Assembly (NCBI GenBank): GCA_021401465.1
Contig: JADDMT010000117.1
Location: forward strand, 1 to 64,000
Direction of reading: 5' to 3'
DNA: 64,000 nucleotides
Origin: Teratosphaeria epicoccoides
Taxonomy: Eukaryota; Ascomycota; Dothideomycetes; Mycosphaerellales; Teratosphaeriaceae
The translations under genes and the position numbers were made by a program. The notes under the pieces were generated by a model. That model was not told the origin of the DNA and did no database searches. It saw nothing but the letters and a program-made list of their open reading frames with translations. Below are positions 10,037-20,197 of the stretch, piece by piece (position 1 is the stretch's first letter; each line of letters starts with the position of its first letter).

Positions 10037-10564
10037 TTATTGCCCGCCCACAACACCTAAACTCATCTCTCCCCCAATAGCATACAACGGCTCGCCGACG
10101 GGCTCAGGATACCTGCCACCTCTTCGCCAAAGAAGCGCAGCCTTGCCCGAATAACGTAGCAGACCGCGCACAACATTGTGACCAAGGCACGGCACCATGT
10201 CAACTGACTCGTTAGTGAAAACAAAAGTCCAAGGCACGGTTGCCGGCCTCAGCGTAACGTGCAACAAGCTCTGCCCGACCAGCATTGTGCCCGCCGGGAC
10301 ATGACGATACGCCCAATCGACCGCGGGTGCCTTCAAAGCCATGCTCGCACTGTCGCGGAAGTCGAACTCCAGGCCGTTGAGAGCATAGTACGTGAGAATG
10401 GCTTCCTGACACACTTAGCGGCTAAGTCACAGAATTGCAGGCTCGTCGTCAACGCGGCCTGGGCGAACTGGCGCATCCTGGCGCAAGGCGCACCCGTAAA
10501 TCTCGTTGCGTAGCTCGGCCGGAATGTCGAGAATTGATTTGCCGTTGTGCTTGGCAACATCCAT
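10037..10564 (-). pseudogene. 2EXR/F-box-like fungal gene relic with two stops
   Basis: A minus-strand frame starts at ATG 10564 and reads KSILDIPAELRNEIYGCAL, the signature N-terminus of the fungal 2EXR family (L-D-L-P-x-E-L-R-N-x-I-Y). It is followed by the family block PAIL-x-LSR-x-VCQEAILTYYALN, where family members have R and Q at the two x positions. Here they are TGA (10427-10429) and TAA (10415-10417). Each stop is one C-to-T change from an Arg CGA or Gln CAA codon. Downstream the frame stays open to 10037. Members are common, multi-copy, poorly understood fungal proteins about 200-300 aa long. The gene appears recently inactivated: apart from the two stops the frame is continuous. 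Confidence 0.75.
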
Positions 10565-10920
10565 GATGATCTTGTTCAGGACGATGTTGTTTCGTCGTTC
10601 GTTGCTGTCAAGCTGATGCAGTCAAGCTCGTGATCGCAAGTGGATTCAAAAGCGAAATTTGAGCCTCGTACCACATGAAGCGCACTCACTGAGGGTGGAA
10701 TAAGCAATACACAAGATTGGTCAATGCTAGTAACGAAAGGGAAGGTAGGCGGGCGCGTGACACAAGCGTGAAGGTCGCCAATGTAACACCAACGCTGGTA
10801 CGCACGCCACCACCCCGTCGTAAGCCGGGAGGCAAGGCCTCCAAACACCGTCGCCAATGCCCATCGCTACGCAAAACAATCGAGAGCCCAACGCAAAACA
10901 CATCGCTGCGCCGCTAAACC
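10565..10920. other. spacer between two minus-strand genes
   Basis: Contains the upstream region of the 2EXR relic and the 3-prime flank of the MFS gene; only antisense or short frames are present. Confidence 0.5.
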
Positions 10921-13170
10921 TCAGAATCTCTCCATCAAGTTCCTCCGAACTGTCCACATCCGCGCTCTCTTGCCCCAAATATACATTGGAATCGTCGTCA
11001 GCAAGCACGCCACCTGAATACTTCCAATAGCGATGAAAACCGTTCTACTTCCATCTCGCTTCAACCAATCATTGAAGAACAAACTCCAGACCAAACCGTG
11101 AAGGATATTCTTGGCGAAGTTCAATGTCACTAGCGCTTCTCCCGCGTACTGCCGGTAGCTGTCCACAGCGAACGTGATAGCGGTAGTACTGCCCAGGGTG
11201 CAGCCGAACGAAATGAAGCCGAAGAACAGGGTAGGGACAATCCAGGCGTCGTGTTCTGCAACGCTCCAGCCGTAGCCCATGAGTCCGATGGCCGTGAAGA
11301 TCATGATGGGAATGCCCATGATAAGGCGAAATTCAGGCTCATAGATACCTCCATTCCTCCTTGCCATTGCACGCACAATGAAGTCCGAGCATTTGCCCGC
11401 CACCGCCGTCCCCAGAATGCCGCCCACAAACGGCGAGATATACACCAGGCCCGTCTGCAGCGGCGTGAAGTTGTACGTCGCGCGACTCTGAAAGATGAAG
11501 GTCACGGACTCGGAGAGCACAATCAGCCAGCCGACAGAGAGCATGTAGATCAGACTGCTCCAGAGGATGGAGGGGTAGGCGAAGAGGACGAAAGGTCGAA
11601 AAGCGACGCGGAACCAATTGTCTTTGCTCAGGCGGCCTGACCAGGGGCGCAGGAGTTGGCCGTGCGATTTTGGCGGAGCGGTACGGTAGCGCTTCATGTA
11701 CGGGTTGGGTGATCTCGCGCCGGGATTGTGGGCTGGGGTGATGCCTTGTGAGGAATCGACGGCAGAGTGGCCTAGTTCCAAGGCAGGATTGGAGCCGAAG
11801 TAGTCCAGGTTTGACGTCGACGTATGATGCGCCTGCGAGGGCGTCGCTGGCTTCTCGGCTGGCGCTGCTGGTTCTGGACATGGCTCAGACACGCTAACCT
11901 TGGCATCCTCGGCATGCTCAGCATCCTTCTCATCGACTACTTGCTCCTTGTCGTCCTCCTTTACAGCCGCAAAATTGACGTGCCTCGACTCCGCCCTCCT
12001 CTCCGCAATCGTCTTCTTCTGCTCCCCACCATCCTTTTCGCTATCCTTTTGTGACATGTCAGCCAGACTCCTATTCTTTGGACCAAGCAAGTCTTGGAAA
12101 AACCCATGACTCGATCTCCGACTGCCCGCTTTGCTATGACGCGGCTCCGGCGTCCTGTCCCAAAAAGTCTCGGGCACGAAGAAGAAAAGCAAGAACCAGC
12201 AGAACCCAGCCACAATCGCGACAATCCAGAATGTCCATCTCCAGCCGCGGGACTGGATGATGGCGGCACTGACAAGTGGGATCAGGTTCTTACCGCCAAG
12301 AAGCAGCATGGTATAGATGCCGAGTCTGTACGCCTTTTCGTGCAGGAAGTAGATTTCGGCGATCGAGGCGGAAGGCAGGCACTCGACGCTACTGACTGAC
12401 ACACCCATCACGACTCTGGCGAGAATAAGAGATGCGAAGTTGGGCGAAAGCGCACACCAGACTGATGTGAGGACAAACCCTATTGCCGCGCCCAAGTATA
12501 CTGGCCTCTTGCCGAAAAGGATCGCAGTAGGACACAAGACGACAGACCCGATGCCCAGCCCGAGCATGTAGAGTCCCGTGGTCAGCGCCACCGAAGTCGC
12601 AGCGACGTCGTATTCGTCGGCGACTGCATCGAAACCTGCGGCAAGGATGGGCGTCATGCCTCCACCAAGCAGACAATAGAAGCCTAGAGATAAAAGTGCA
12701 AGATCTCTTCGCAGGACCGGCCAGTTGAGAGGGTCGTTGGAGCTTTCATCCGGTTGAGGTTCCAAGATGATCTTGCCATCTGCCGTGCGTTTCTTTGCCG
12801 GTGCGGGACTTCGTGGTTGTACCTGAAACGAAGGAGATTGTGGCAGTGAAGAGGTGGACGTACGGGCCGGTGCATTTCGCAGACCTAGCGGTTCATTGTG
12901 ATCGGAGACTTTGGACATTAGCAGGATGGAGCCTGGCACTTCCTCTGTCTCGGGGTCATTGAGAATGCCCATCGTCCATTTTTCCGGTCGCCGTGCCATG
13001 ATTGATCGAGTTTCCGATATCGAGGTATGACTGCTGAATTTGCTATTCTTCCTGCCGTGGGATTTGCTACCTCGACCGACTATGTCCAGCCATTTCACCT
13101 TGCGGTTTGGCGGACCCCCCGTTACTTGAACAGGCTGAGCCACGGCCTCATTTTGACCTTCCGTCGCCAT
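10921..13170 (-). CDS. MFS transporter, DHA1 / Hol1-like
   Basis: A single-exon 749-aa major facilitator protein. Residues 1-145 are a long hydrophilic, Ser/Arg/Lys-rich cytosolic N-terminus. The family-typical DPLNW (146-150) precedes the first membrane helix. Helices 1-6 follow, with LGLGIGSVVLCPTA, FGKRPVYLG (motif A loop) and RVVMGVSVSSVECLPSASI. The central loop is unusually long (about 335-520), acidic and Lys/Glu-rich, then helices 7-12 start at FRPFVLFAYPSILW. In yeast the Hol1 relative imports polyamines and other cations; the fungal relatives are mostly annotated as multidrug or nutrient MFS proteins. Substrate cannot be read from sequence. The large N-terminus and mid-loop are likely regulatory, for example phosphorylation or ubiquitin control, but this is inference. 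Upstream sequence runs toward the next minus-strand gene. Confidence 0.85.
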   Translation of the reverse strand: MATEGQNEAVAQPVQVTGGPPNRKVKWLDIVGRGSKSHGRKNSKFSSHTSISETRSIMARRPEKWTMGILNDPETEEVPGSILLMSKVSDHNEPLGLRNAPARTSTSSLPQSPSFQVQPRSPAPAKKRTADGKIILEPQPDESSNDPLNWPVLRRDLALLSLGFYCLLGGGMTPILAAGFDAVADEYDVAATSVALTTGLYMLGLGIGSVVLCPTAILFGKRPVYLGAAIGFVLTSVWCALSPNFASLILARVVMGVSVSSVECLPSASIAEIYFLHEKAYRLGIYTMLLLGGKNLIPLVSAAIIQSRGWRWTFWIVAIVAGFCWFLLFFFVPETFWDRTPEPRHSKAGSRRSSHGFFQDLLGPKNRSLADMSQKDSEKDGGEQKKTIAERRAESRHVNFAAVKEDDKEQVVDEKDAEHAEDAKVSVSEPCPEPAAPAEKPATPSQAHHTSTSNLDYFGSNPALELGHSAVDSSQGITPAHNPGARSPNPYMKRYRTAPPKSHGQLLRPWSGRLSKDNWFRVAFRPFVLFAYPSILWSSLIYMLSVGWLIVLSESVTFIFQSRATYNFTPLQTGLVYISPFVGGILGTAVAGKCSDFIVRAMARRNGGIYEPEFRLIMGIPIMIFTAIGLMGYGWSVAEHDAWIVPTLFFGFISFGCTLGSTTAITFAVDSYRQYAGEALVTLNFAKNILHGLVWSLFFNDWLKRDGSRTVFIAIGSIQVACLLTTIPMYIWGKRARMWTVRRNLMERF

Positions 13171-14338
13171 CCTGTCTGTATTGCGAGCGTCTCGAGCCGT
13201 GTCGTTCGTGCAAACGTCGGGATGTTATGACTCGGCCGGCGAGTCTACGAGACAGTGCGGTGGACAGCGAACGGAACTGCACGCGTCTGTGTATATCTGT
13301 AGGCCTATCTATACCCTGTAGTCATTCATCTCTCGGACCCGTGTCAGATAGCGGCATCAACGCCAGCATGTGATTTCACGCTAAGCGATGCACGGGTGGC
13401 ACAAAGCAGCCAATACATATAGCAGATGACCTCCAATCCGACCGGACAAAGGCCGTCCGTCGATCAGGCGCGCACAGGCGGGTAAGGTAAGGATCAGGCG
13501 GTCAGGTGCCCTGACAAGCTGGCTCTGAAGCCTTGAGTAGTAGTGTCTGCGCAGTCGACCCATGGTGTGGGAAGAGGGAAGGTGACGCGCGCGACGTCCC
13601 AGGATTCCAGGTTGATAGTTGTACCGCTTCCCCAGACTCCCGTCGCTTGCTCCTCCCCGGATGGCAGTTTCGACAAGTGTCGTCTTGGTTTCAATCTCAG
13701 CACGTGGACTTCCATGCGGACGCCGGTTCCGGGTTGAAAGCCGTTGGGCCGTCATCTGGATTGATACAAGGGACTTGAAGTTTTGTCGCCGGCCATGACG
13801 TCGGGTGCTGCAGGGCTGTAGGGCGCACGCGCACGTCAGACAACACGCAGCTGTCTTCTCCGGTTTCAACATACTACCTCCACCCGAACTCGTGCGGGAT
13901 GTATTCGCGTCCATGGCAACGATACTAGTAGGTCCATCGGTATCTATGCGTTCACGGGAACTTCTGGAAAACATGTCAAGACAACTCACACAACCACTCG
14001 GAGAGGAAATAGGCAATGACACGACAAGCAGGGTTCATGAGTCTTCGCTGGCAGCTATCGATATGAGGTATCCTTGCATCCTGTTCTCGTTCTGAAGCCA
14101 GCACAGGGCAGAAACTTTATCGGCAGTCTCAACCTACGAATGTTGTCCGACTCGACGTATCAGACCGTCGTCACTTCCAGAGCGACTGTCGAATTCGGGA
14201 AGCAGCGTCTGCTCGCGATGACCGCACTTCGATGTCTCGGCAGATGTTCGTGTCGAATGTTGGCCTTCCTGCTTCCAGTCTGTACACAATGTGGCTAACA
14301 TCCGGACCCTGGTCCACTTCGATGCACATGCAGGCAGA
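13171..14338. other. 1.2 kb intergenic region
   Basis: Promoter side of the MFS gene and 3-prime side of the tRNA synthetase gene. A 213-codon minus-strand frame (13381-14022) lacks an ATG at its beginning and any family similarity, so it is not called. Confidence 0.5.
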
Positions 14339-16087
14339 TTAAGGCGATAATCTCTGCGGGTCCCTGGGAAACAACGACGCCAATCTCACGTTCGGCAGCC
14401 CCAACCACAGCATCACAATTCTCTCCAAACCCAGTCCACCACCGGCATGCTTATTACACCCATAGCTGAAAGCCTTGACGTAGTCCCTCAAACCCTCGCT
14501 CTCCGGATCCACGGGCGTCACATGCTCCTTCATCCTCTTCTTCAAGAACTCCGCCTTGTGTATACGCTGCGCACCACTCATGATCTCCTGCCCCCGCATG
14601 AAGAAGTCATACGAATTCGAGTAGCCTGTATTCGCGTCTTTCGGGTCTTTGCCATACGTGGTCATGTCTGGCATTGTGTAGAAGGGTCTTACAGCCAGCG
14701 GGAACTTGTCCAGGACGTAGAAATCTGTGCCGTACTTCTCTAGTACGAGAGCGCCGAGTCTCTTCTCGTCGGGCGTGGAGAGATCATCGTAGTCGTTCAC
14801 GATCACACCGGCGTCACGGAGCATCTGGATGCCTTCTGAAAATGGTAGCCGTGGGACCTTACCAGCTTGGGGTAGCCTGAATTCCGGGACATTGTAGACA
14901 GCACGAACGAGATTGGTCTCGAGTTTATACCGTGTTCTGAGACCGTTGAAGATGTAGAGCATGAGTTCTTCGAGAATGGAAACAACTTCGTGGTAGTGGC
15001 CGTTGAACTCCATCTCCAGATCAAGACCGGTAAACTCGGTCAAGTGGCGTGCGGTGTTGGAGTTTTCGGCTCTGAACACTGGTCCAACTTCGAAGACTTT
15101 CTGGAAGCGAGCAGCGATGAGCATTTGCTTGTACAGTTGTGGTGATTGGGCGAGGAAGGCCTTGGTAGCGAAGTACGTGACTTCGAAGACATTGGCGCCA
15201 CCTTCTGATGCGGAGCCAAGTAATTTCGGTGTCTGGATACCAGTAAAGCCTCTCGCATCAAGGAACTCGGCAAAGAGCTTCGTCACGCCGTACTTTATCC
15301 TGCCGATGGCGAAATTGTGACGTGCTCGGAGATCTATCACACGGTTGTTGAGACGGGTGTTGAGAGTGACGATTGGTCGGCCTCCTTCCTCCTGCACCTC
15401 CTCGCCTTCCGCTGGAATCGGTTGCTCGGCGTCCTCGACTTGCAGAGGTAATTGCGAGTCGGCTGGTGACTCGACATAAATCTTCTTGATGTGCGCTTCC
15501 AGGTTTTGAATTGTACAAGATTTGACAGGCTCCTTGGGCTTCTTGACAAGGGCGTGTACCACAACGACGGACTGCGAAGGTATGCTGCCAGCAAATTTGA
15601 CCATCTGTTTAGACAAAGTGTCACTGACCGCAATGACTGCTTGGATCGTGCTGAAACCATGCTGGAAGACTAGGAATGCAAGCTTCGCGCTCTGACTCCT
15701 AGCATTCTTGACCACCGCTGTGAATAGCACATGTGGTCCTCCTGCCTCCTCGGCACCTCCAGGCCCGCCATTTGATAGCTTCTCTCCCTCCGGGCCAAAG
15801 GTCTCTTCCAGCTCATCCAGCTTCACGAATGGCACATCCACCACCACTTTCGGCAGCTCGCCATCGCTCGGCAGCTCACCGTAGTCGTCTCTTGATATGT
15901 CGTTCGCCTCGGCTGCCTCTCGCTCTTTGCGCGCCGCATCCTCTGCCGCTGCACGTTTCGCAGCCTTTTCGGCCTTCTCCTTCTCCTTCTGTGCTTTCTT
16001 CAATGCTGATTTGGACGGGCCCTTCTCGCCTTCGCCTTCCTGCACAGGGACGACCTGCTCGGCTTTCGGCGCGTCTTGCTCCGCCAT
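14339..16087 (-). CDS. dps1: aspartyl-tRNA synthetase, cytosolic
   Basis: An intronless class II synthetase. I use the ATG at 16087 (MAEQDAPK, good context AAAG-ATG-GC), giving 582 aa; an upstream ATG at 16126 would add 13 residues. The N-terminal ~75 residues are a Lys/Glu/Ala-rich helix containing SKSALKKAQKEKEKAEKAAK, the eukaryotic RNA-binding extension of this enzyme. An OB-fold anticodon domain follows (HVLFTAVVKNAR.. to ..IVTLNTRLNNRVIDLR). In the catalytic core, motif 2 appears as FRAENSNTARHLTEF (~residue 336) and motif 3 as GGGLGLERIVMLWLGLPNVR (~550). It charges tRNA-Asp with aspartate for cytosolic translation. It lies head to head, 245 bases apart, with the Myb gene at 16333. Confidence 0.95.
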   Translation of the reverse strand: MAEQDAPKAEQVVPVQEGEGEKGPSKSALKKAQKEKEKAEKAAKRAAAEDAARKEREAAEANDISRDDYGELPSDGELPKVVVDVPFVKLDELEETFGPEGEKLSNGGPGGAEEAGGPHVLFTAVVKNARSQSAKLAFLVFQHGFSTIQAVIAVSDTLSKQMVKFAGSIPSQSVVVVHALVKKPKEPVKSCTIQNLEAHIKKIYVESPADSQLPLQVEDAEQPIPAEGEEVQEEGGRPIVTLNTRLNNRVIDLRARHNFAIGRIKYGVTKLFAEFLDARGFTGIQTPKLLGSASEGGANVFEVTYFATKAFLAQSPQLYKQMLIAARFQKVFEVGPVFRAENSNTARHLTEFTGLDLEMEFNGHYHEVVSILEELMLYIFNGLRTRYKLETNLVRAVYNVPEFRLPQAGKVPRLPFSEGIQMLRDAGVIVNDYDDLSTPDEKRLGALVLEKYGTDFYVLDKFPLAVRPFYTMPDMTTYGKDPKDANTGYSNSYDFFMRGQEIMSGAQRIHKAEFLKKRMKEHVTPVDPESEGLRDYVKAFSYGCNKHAGGGLGLERIVMLWLGLPNVRLASLFPRDPQRLSP

Positions 16088-16332
16088 CTTTGCTGTATCG
16101 CGTGCTGAAGCTCCAATGGGAAGCATCGACAATCAACTTTTGGTAGACTCTGGAGGGGCATCACGAAGCGAAGTGGGATGTGAGCCATCCGAGGGAAGGT
16201 GAGCCGATTGGAAGCGGCGGTTTTGAGTTTTCAGTAATTCCCGTTGATTGAATTGATTAGTAGTACTGCGGTGCTCGCAGACCTTCCGTTCGCGCATGCG
16301 CATCTCCTTCTCAGCCATGATTATACAGTACT
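16088..16332. promoter_or_regulatory. shared divergent promoter, dps1 / Myb gene
   Basis: 245 bases between the two opposed start codons with no open frame of note. Close head-to-head spacing implies overlapping promoters. A TTATACAG stretch lies directly before the plus-strand ATG; no specific factor site is assigned. Confidence 0.5.
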
Positions 16333-17946
16333 ATGTCGCACCCCTACCCCTCGCATTCTGGAAGCGTCGTGTACAAACCGACGTCGCTGGATTTCATTAA
16401 CAGACCAAACCCAGTTGAGCCTCAAAGTGAGCCGCATCGACATCCTTTGAACGGCTTTACCCAGGTCCCGCAACCATCCTACGAGGAGTATGTGTGGAAT
16501 TTAATCGATCGCCATAGACTTGCAGGTCCAAGCAGGCCATACAAGCGGCGTAAGTCTGGAAATGGAAAGTCTCTGGATCTGCCAAGGTTGCCAGTCAGAC
16601 CAGGCGCCAAAAGACAGCGTCTTCCTCCCACTCTGAGTGGTCTTCATCAGCCCCCACCAGACGCTGGTATTCTGCCAAGCATTTCTACAGATCAACCACT
16701 TACGTCCGCGCAGCAGAAGCCGCTCGAGCTGAGCAGGCCTTTGAAGTCCAGTGATGATCAGTCAGAGGTGGAGCAAAGCTCGAGCGCCACCGACAAGCAG
16801 GCAGCACCCAAACAGCCGGCTACTGCCAAGCCAAAACGCAGGAAGTGGTCTGATGAAGAGACAGCAGACTTGCTGAAAGGCGTCGCGCGCTTTGGCATTG
16901 GTGCCTGGACCAAGATTCTCAAACACGAAGGCTACAGCTTCCAAGGCCGGAGTGCCCTGGACCTAAAGGATCGCTTCAGAGTATGTTGTCCGGATGACTA
17001 CAAACGCAAGAAACTTGCACAAGGACCGTCGAAGAAAAATGGCGCAACTGCAAGCAGTCGTTCCGAACGCAAGACTAGAGAAGAGCTCAAAGAGCTTGGC
17101 ATCAATCAACCCTTCACGAAGTCAGACAGGCGCAAGCGCACAGATTACAGTGCTGAAGAGGACGAGGCACTCTTGAGAGGCTTTCGCAAGTACAGAAATG
17201 GGTGGGCAGAGATTCGATCAGATGAAGGTCTAGGCCTCGATCATCGAACACCTACGGATCTCCGCGATCGAATGAGGAACAAATTCCCTGAAGAATTTGC
17301 GACACTTGGCCTTGCGCCACGTGCTGGTGACTCTGCGAAGGCAAAGTCAAAGGGTGACCGCGTCAACAATGACCGCGCGACGATCACGACGGGTAGCAAT
17401 ACTGACAAAACAAATGTCAGACCGCTAAGAAATGCAGTCGAAAAGCCCCTCTCGCTCGCAAGCATCGTAGCACCAGTCGATGCCGCATTGCTACCTCTTC
17501 CTCCACCTTCCAAGCCAACCAAGCCGGTCAAACAATCTCAAAAGCTGTTCCCACCATTCCACGACCCATACTTTGGCGCAACATTCGACCAGGACGATTC
17601 CGACACTGAGCCCATCACTCTGGACCGCGACATCCTCGACTGGCCGTCGGACTTCAGCAAGCATTATTCGGACTCCAGCAAAGGGGCTGGGGGCATCGAT
17701 CCACTTGCGACACTCAATCTTCCCAAACCGACCGCGGTGCCGCACTCGACAGCCTCACAAGCGCCAACAATTGGTGCCGGGACATTGCCTTCTGTCGCCG
17801 CGATCACGGCAGGGGGTAGCTTCGAGTATGGTGACGATGATGGTCTGCAGCTGCCGAGCTTGATGTTTGGGCCGATGTATGAAGGTGACGCAATGAGGAC
17901 GAGTGGACCGGGGCACTTTTTGGGAATTGATGAGCTGATCTCGTAG
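16333..17946 (+). CDS. two-Myb telobox protein (Teb1/Tay1-like)
   Basis: An intronless 537-aa protein. Two Myb/SANT repeats are visible. The first is at about 169-219 (RRKWSDEETADLLKGVARFG .. AWTKILKHEG .. SALDLKDRFR). The second is at about 268-320 (RTDYSAEEDEALLRGFRKY .. TPTDLRDRMRNKFPEEF). The LDLKDRFR and TDLRDRMR segments match the telobox (VDLKDKWRN-type) third helix that reads TTAGGG repeats. An N-terminal Arg/Lys-rich linker and a long disordered Pro/Ser/Asp tail flank them. S. pombe Teb1 and Yarrowia Tay1 share this paired-Myb plan and bind double-stranded telomeric repeats, and in Teb1's case gene promoters containing such repeats. Role here, telomere binding or promoter regulation, is inferred from family only. 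Confidence 0.8.
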   Translation: MSHPYPSHSGSVVYKPTSLDFINRPNPVEPQSEPHRHPLNGFTQVPQPSYEEYVWNLIDRHRLAGPSRPYKRRKSGNGKSLDLPRLPVRPGAKRQRLPPTLSGLHQPPPDAGILPSISTDQPLTSAQQKPLELSRPLKSSDDQSEVEQSSSATDKQAAPKQPATAKPKRRKWSDEETADLLKGVARFGIGAWTKILKHEGYSFQGRSALDLKDRFRVCCPDDYKRKKLAQGPSKKNGATASSRSERKTREELKELGINQPFTKSDRRKRTDYSAEEDEALLRGFRKYRNGWAEIRSDEGLGLDHRTPTDLRDRMRNKFPEEFATLGLAPRAGDSAKAKSKGDRVNNDRATITTGSNTDKTNVRPLRNAVEKPLSLASIVAPVDAALLPLPPPSKPTKPVKQSQKLFPPFHDPYFGATFDQDDSDTEPITLDRDILDWPSDFSKHYSDSSKGAGGIDPLATLNLPKPTAVPHSTASQAPTIGAGTLPSVAAITAGGSFEYGDDDGLQLPSLMFGPMYEGDAMRTSGPGHFLGIDELIS

Positions 17947-18009
17947 AATTCTGCGATATTTCACTCCTTATTCGCGGAAGATTTTGGATAATTTTGAAGA
18001 AGCCAACCG

Positions 18010-20197
18010 CTACGCCGCTACATAAGGATCATCACTCTTCGTGATATAAACCTCGCCGATCAGCACCGCACATCCCACCGCCATCGTCACACTGATGATC
18101 GGCAGATTGTGCCTCGCAAAATCAGCACTCTTGACAATGATATATTTCCTCTCCAGAATGTCCCGCCACAGCATACCGGCCAGCGCCGCACTGAAAGCTG
18201 CACTGAAGGCACCATAGTTGACGCCAATGGCCATGCTGTAAACTGTAGCCCAGAAGGTGCGTTGGGAGATAGCCCTGCCGTTCTGTTCGTGGATGGAGAC
18301 CCAGGCTTGCACTACGCGGGCGAGGAGGATGGTGGTGCCGATATTTGTGCCGGCAAACTACGAAAGATCGAGTTAGTGGCGCTGCAAATCGTCTCAGAAT
18401 CTCGAGGTTCGAATACTTACGTTGCACAATATGCACGACAAGAATGCCATGCCGCCTACCGCACCGACCGTGCCCGTCTTGGTGACCCAGTGATCCCAGC
18501 CGTAGGCGAAGACTGCTATCCATCCCTTGGAGGATAGGCCTTGCACGAGGACGAACATAGTGAGTGCGAAGGGCACTAGCGCGAAGGGCAGCATTGATAC
18601 TACGGCTGTGACGGTTGGAAAGGTCTCTTGCAGCCATTTGTGCAGCTCCTTCCAGAGCGACCACAGTGTAGTTGGCGTCAGTTGCTCCGCGATATACGTA
18701 TCGTGTCTTGCTTGCGCCAGAGCTTTTTCATCGGCCTCTGCATCTGAGACGAGGTCTTGCGGTAGCACTCTGCCCGCGTGATGCTCGCCGGATGCAGCAG
18801 GAGAAGGCACGATGGCGTTGTCGTCTTTCTCACCGCTAGAATGCGAAGTGGAGCATGCTCGTTCCACGCCTGAAGATTTTGCGACCACAGCTCGCGCGGT
18901 CTCCTCAATCTGCTCTTCCCGAGCAGCCTCATTCTTCCTGCCCTCTGCTGCTGTAGCGCGCGTGGTCCTACGGTTCAGCCAACCCTTTGTGACATCCCAG
19001 CAGAAGAGCACAAACGCGGCAGGCGCAGTGACCCAGAACACCGGATGTTCCTTATCCGTATTTGACACGGCGTTCAATACCAGGATCGTGATCAGTGTCG
19101 CCGCCATGATCACAGCTGCGAATGCCGCACCACCTTTGTCGAGGAATGGGTTCTTAATCGCTTCGATCATGAGCAGCTCTGCCCGCTCATTCTCTGCTAT
19201 ATCCCTCTCCATGACTCCACGAGCATGCTCAGCATGCGGAATGTTCGGGTTGACAGCATCCCAGTCTTTCATCGACTCTGGTAGCTCTCGCAGGACAATC
19301 TTGGACGGAATGAGGCCCGGATCGGAGTATATGATCCATTGCAAAAGTGGATATAGGACGACTGCGGTGATCATTACCGGTACGACCATATTGACAGTGT
19401 ATTCCACGAACTTGATGCTGAAAGCGCCAGCAAGTACCAAGTTCGTCGGATTCGAAGAAACCAGGATTGCCGATCCTATGTTCGCAACAGAAAATTGGGT
19501 GAACAGCCACGCCCTCGGCTCCTTGATGTTATCAGAGACTCGGATCATGTATGCCAGAAACGCAGTGCCAGACAGTATGACGGGATCATTGCCAACGGCA
19601 CAAGCCAGCAGATAGAAGAAGACGTAGAGGTAGAAGTACAGCAGCTTGCCTTTGTGCCCGGCCTTTTGCAGAACTTTGAATGCAGCCCATCGAATAATTC
19701 CCGAGGCGTCGAGCGAGATCGCAATGTATGCCAGAGTGATAAAGAATGCCATAATGTCAATGGGAGCGATGTGATTGGCTCCAATAGTGCCATCGTGGAC
19801 CTCTTCTCTTCCGATTGCGAGCATAGCCAAGAGGAAGAGATCGGCCAACAGAGGAGCGGTGATGAAGTTGATAGGAAAGTAACGTCTTCCTGGCTGCTGA
19901 GCTGCTTGCTCAGTCTGGCCGGACCTCGTGGTGGCTGTTGACACACGTCGTGCATCGCGCGTGGGTCGTGACGGGCATATTCGACAGGTAGCGAGCACAT
20001 CCCGGCATAGGTTCCATAGTGACGGATGAATCGGCACCCTCTGCGGCCATAGTACTAATATGTCTGCGGCATGTCAGTCTTTCAGATAAAATGTCTCGGC
20101 TGATTGTTCCTTTGAGCTTACTGGTGATCACGAAAACAACGAGTGTGATTATAGACCGCCAATCCTTAATCTGATTGGTATCAAGACTTTCTGACAT
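18010..20197 (-). CDS. ArsB/NhaD-type ion permease
   Basis: Three exons: 20197-20122, 20063-18421, 18357-18010. The introns are 58 and 63 nt (GTAAGC..GCAG, GTAAGT..GTAG). The product is 688 aa. Exon 1 encodes DWRSIITLVVFVIT, and the splice joins it in phase to NILVLWPQRVPIH, the usual first helix of the family. The core shows AGHKGKLLYFYLYVFFYLLA, VGNDPVILSGTAFLAYM and ANIGSAILVSSNPTNLVLAG, the conserved N-P-T-N reentrant loop of the ArsB/CitMHS ion transporter superfamily. The second inverted repeat has the counterpart FAGTNIGTTILLARVVQAW. A ~130-aa charged cytosolic loop separates the halves. Fungal relatives are annotated as arsenite/antimonite or Na+/H+ and dicarboxylate permeases; substrate is not resolved. 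Head to head with the broken membrane-protein gene at 20864. Confidence 0.85.

Noticed and set aside
13381..14022. 213-codon minus-strand frame in the dps1/MFS spacer
   Set aside because: No ATG at its start, Arg/Ser-rich composition, no recognisable domain.
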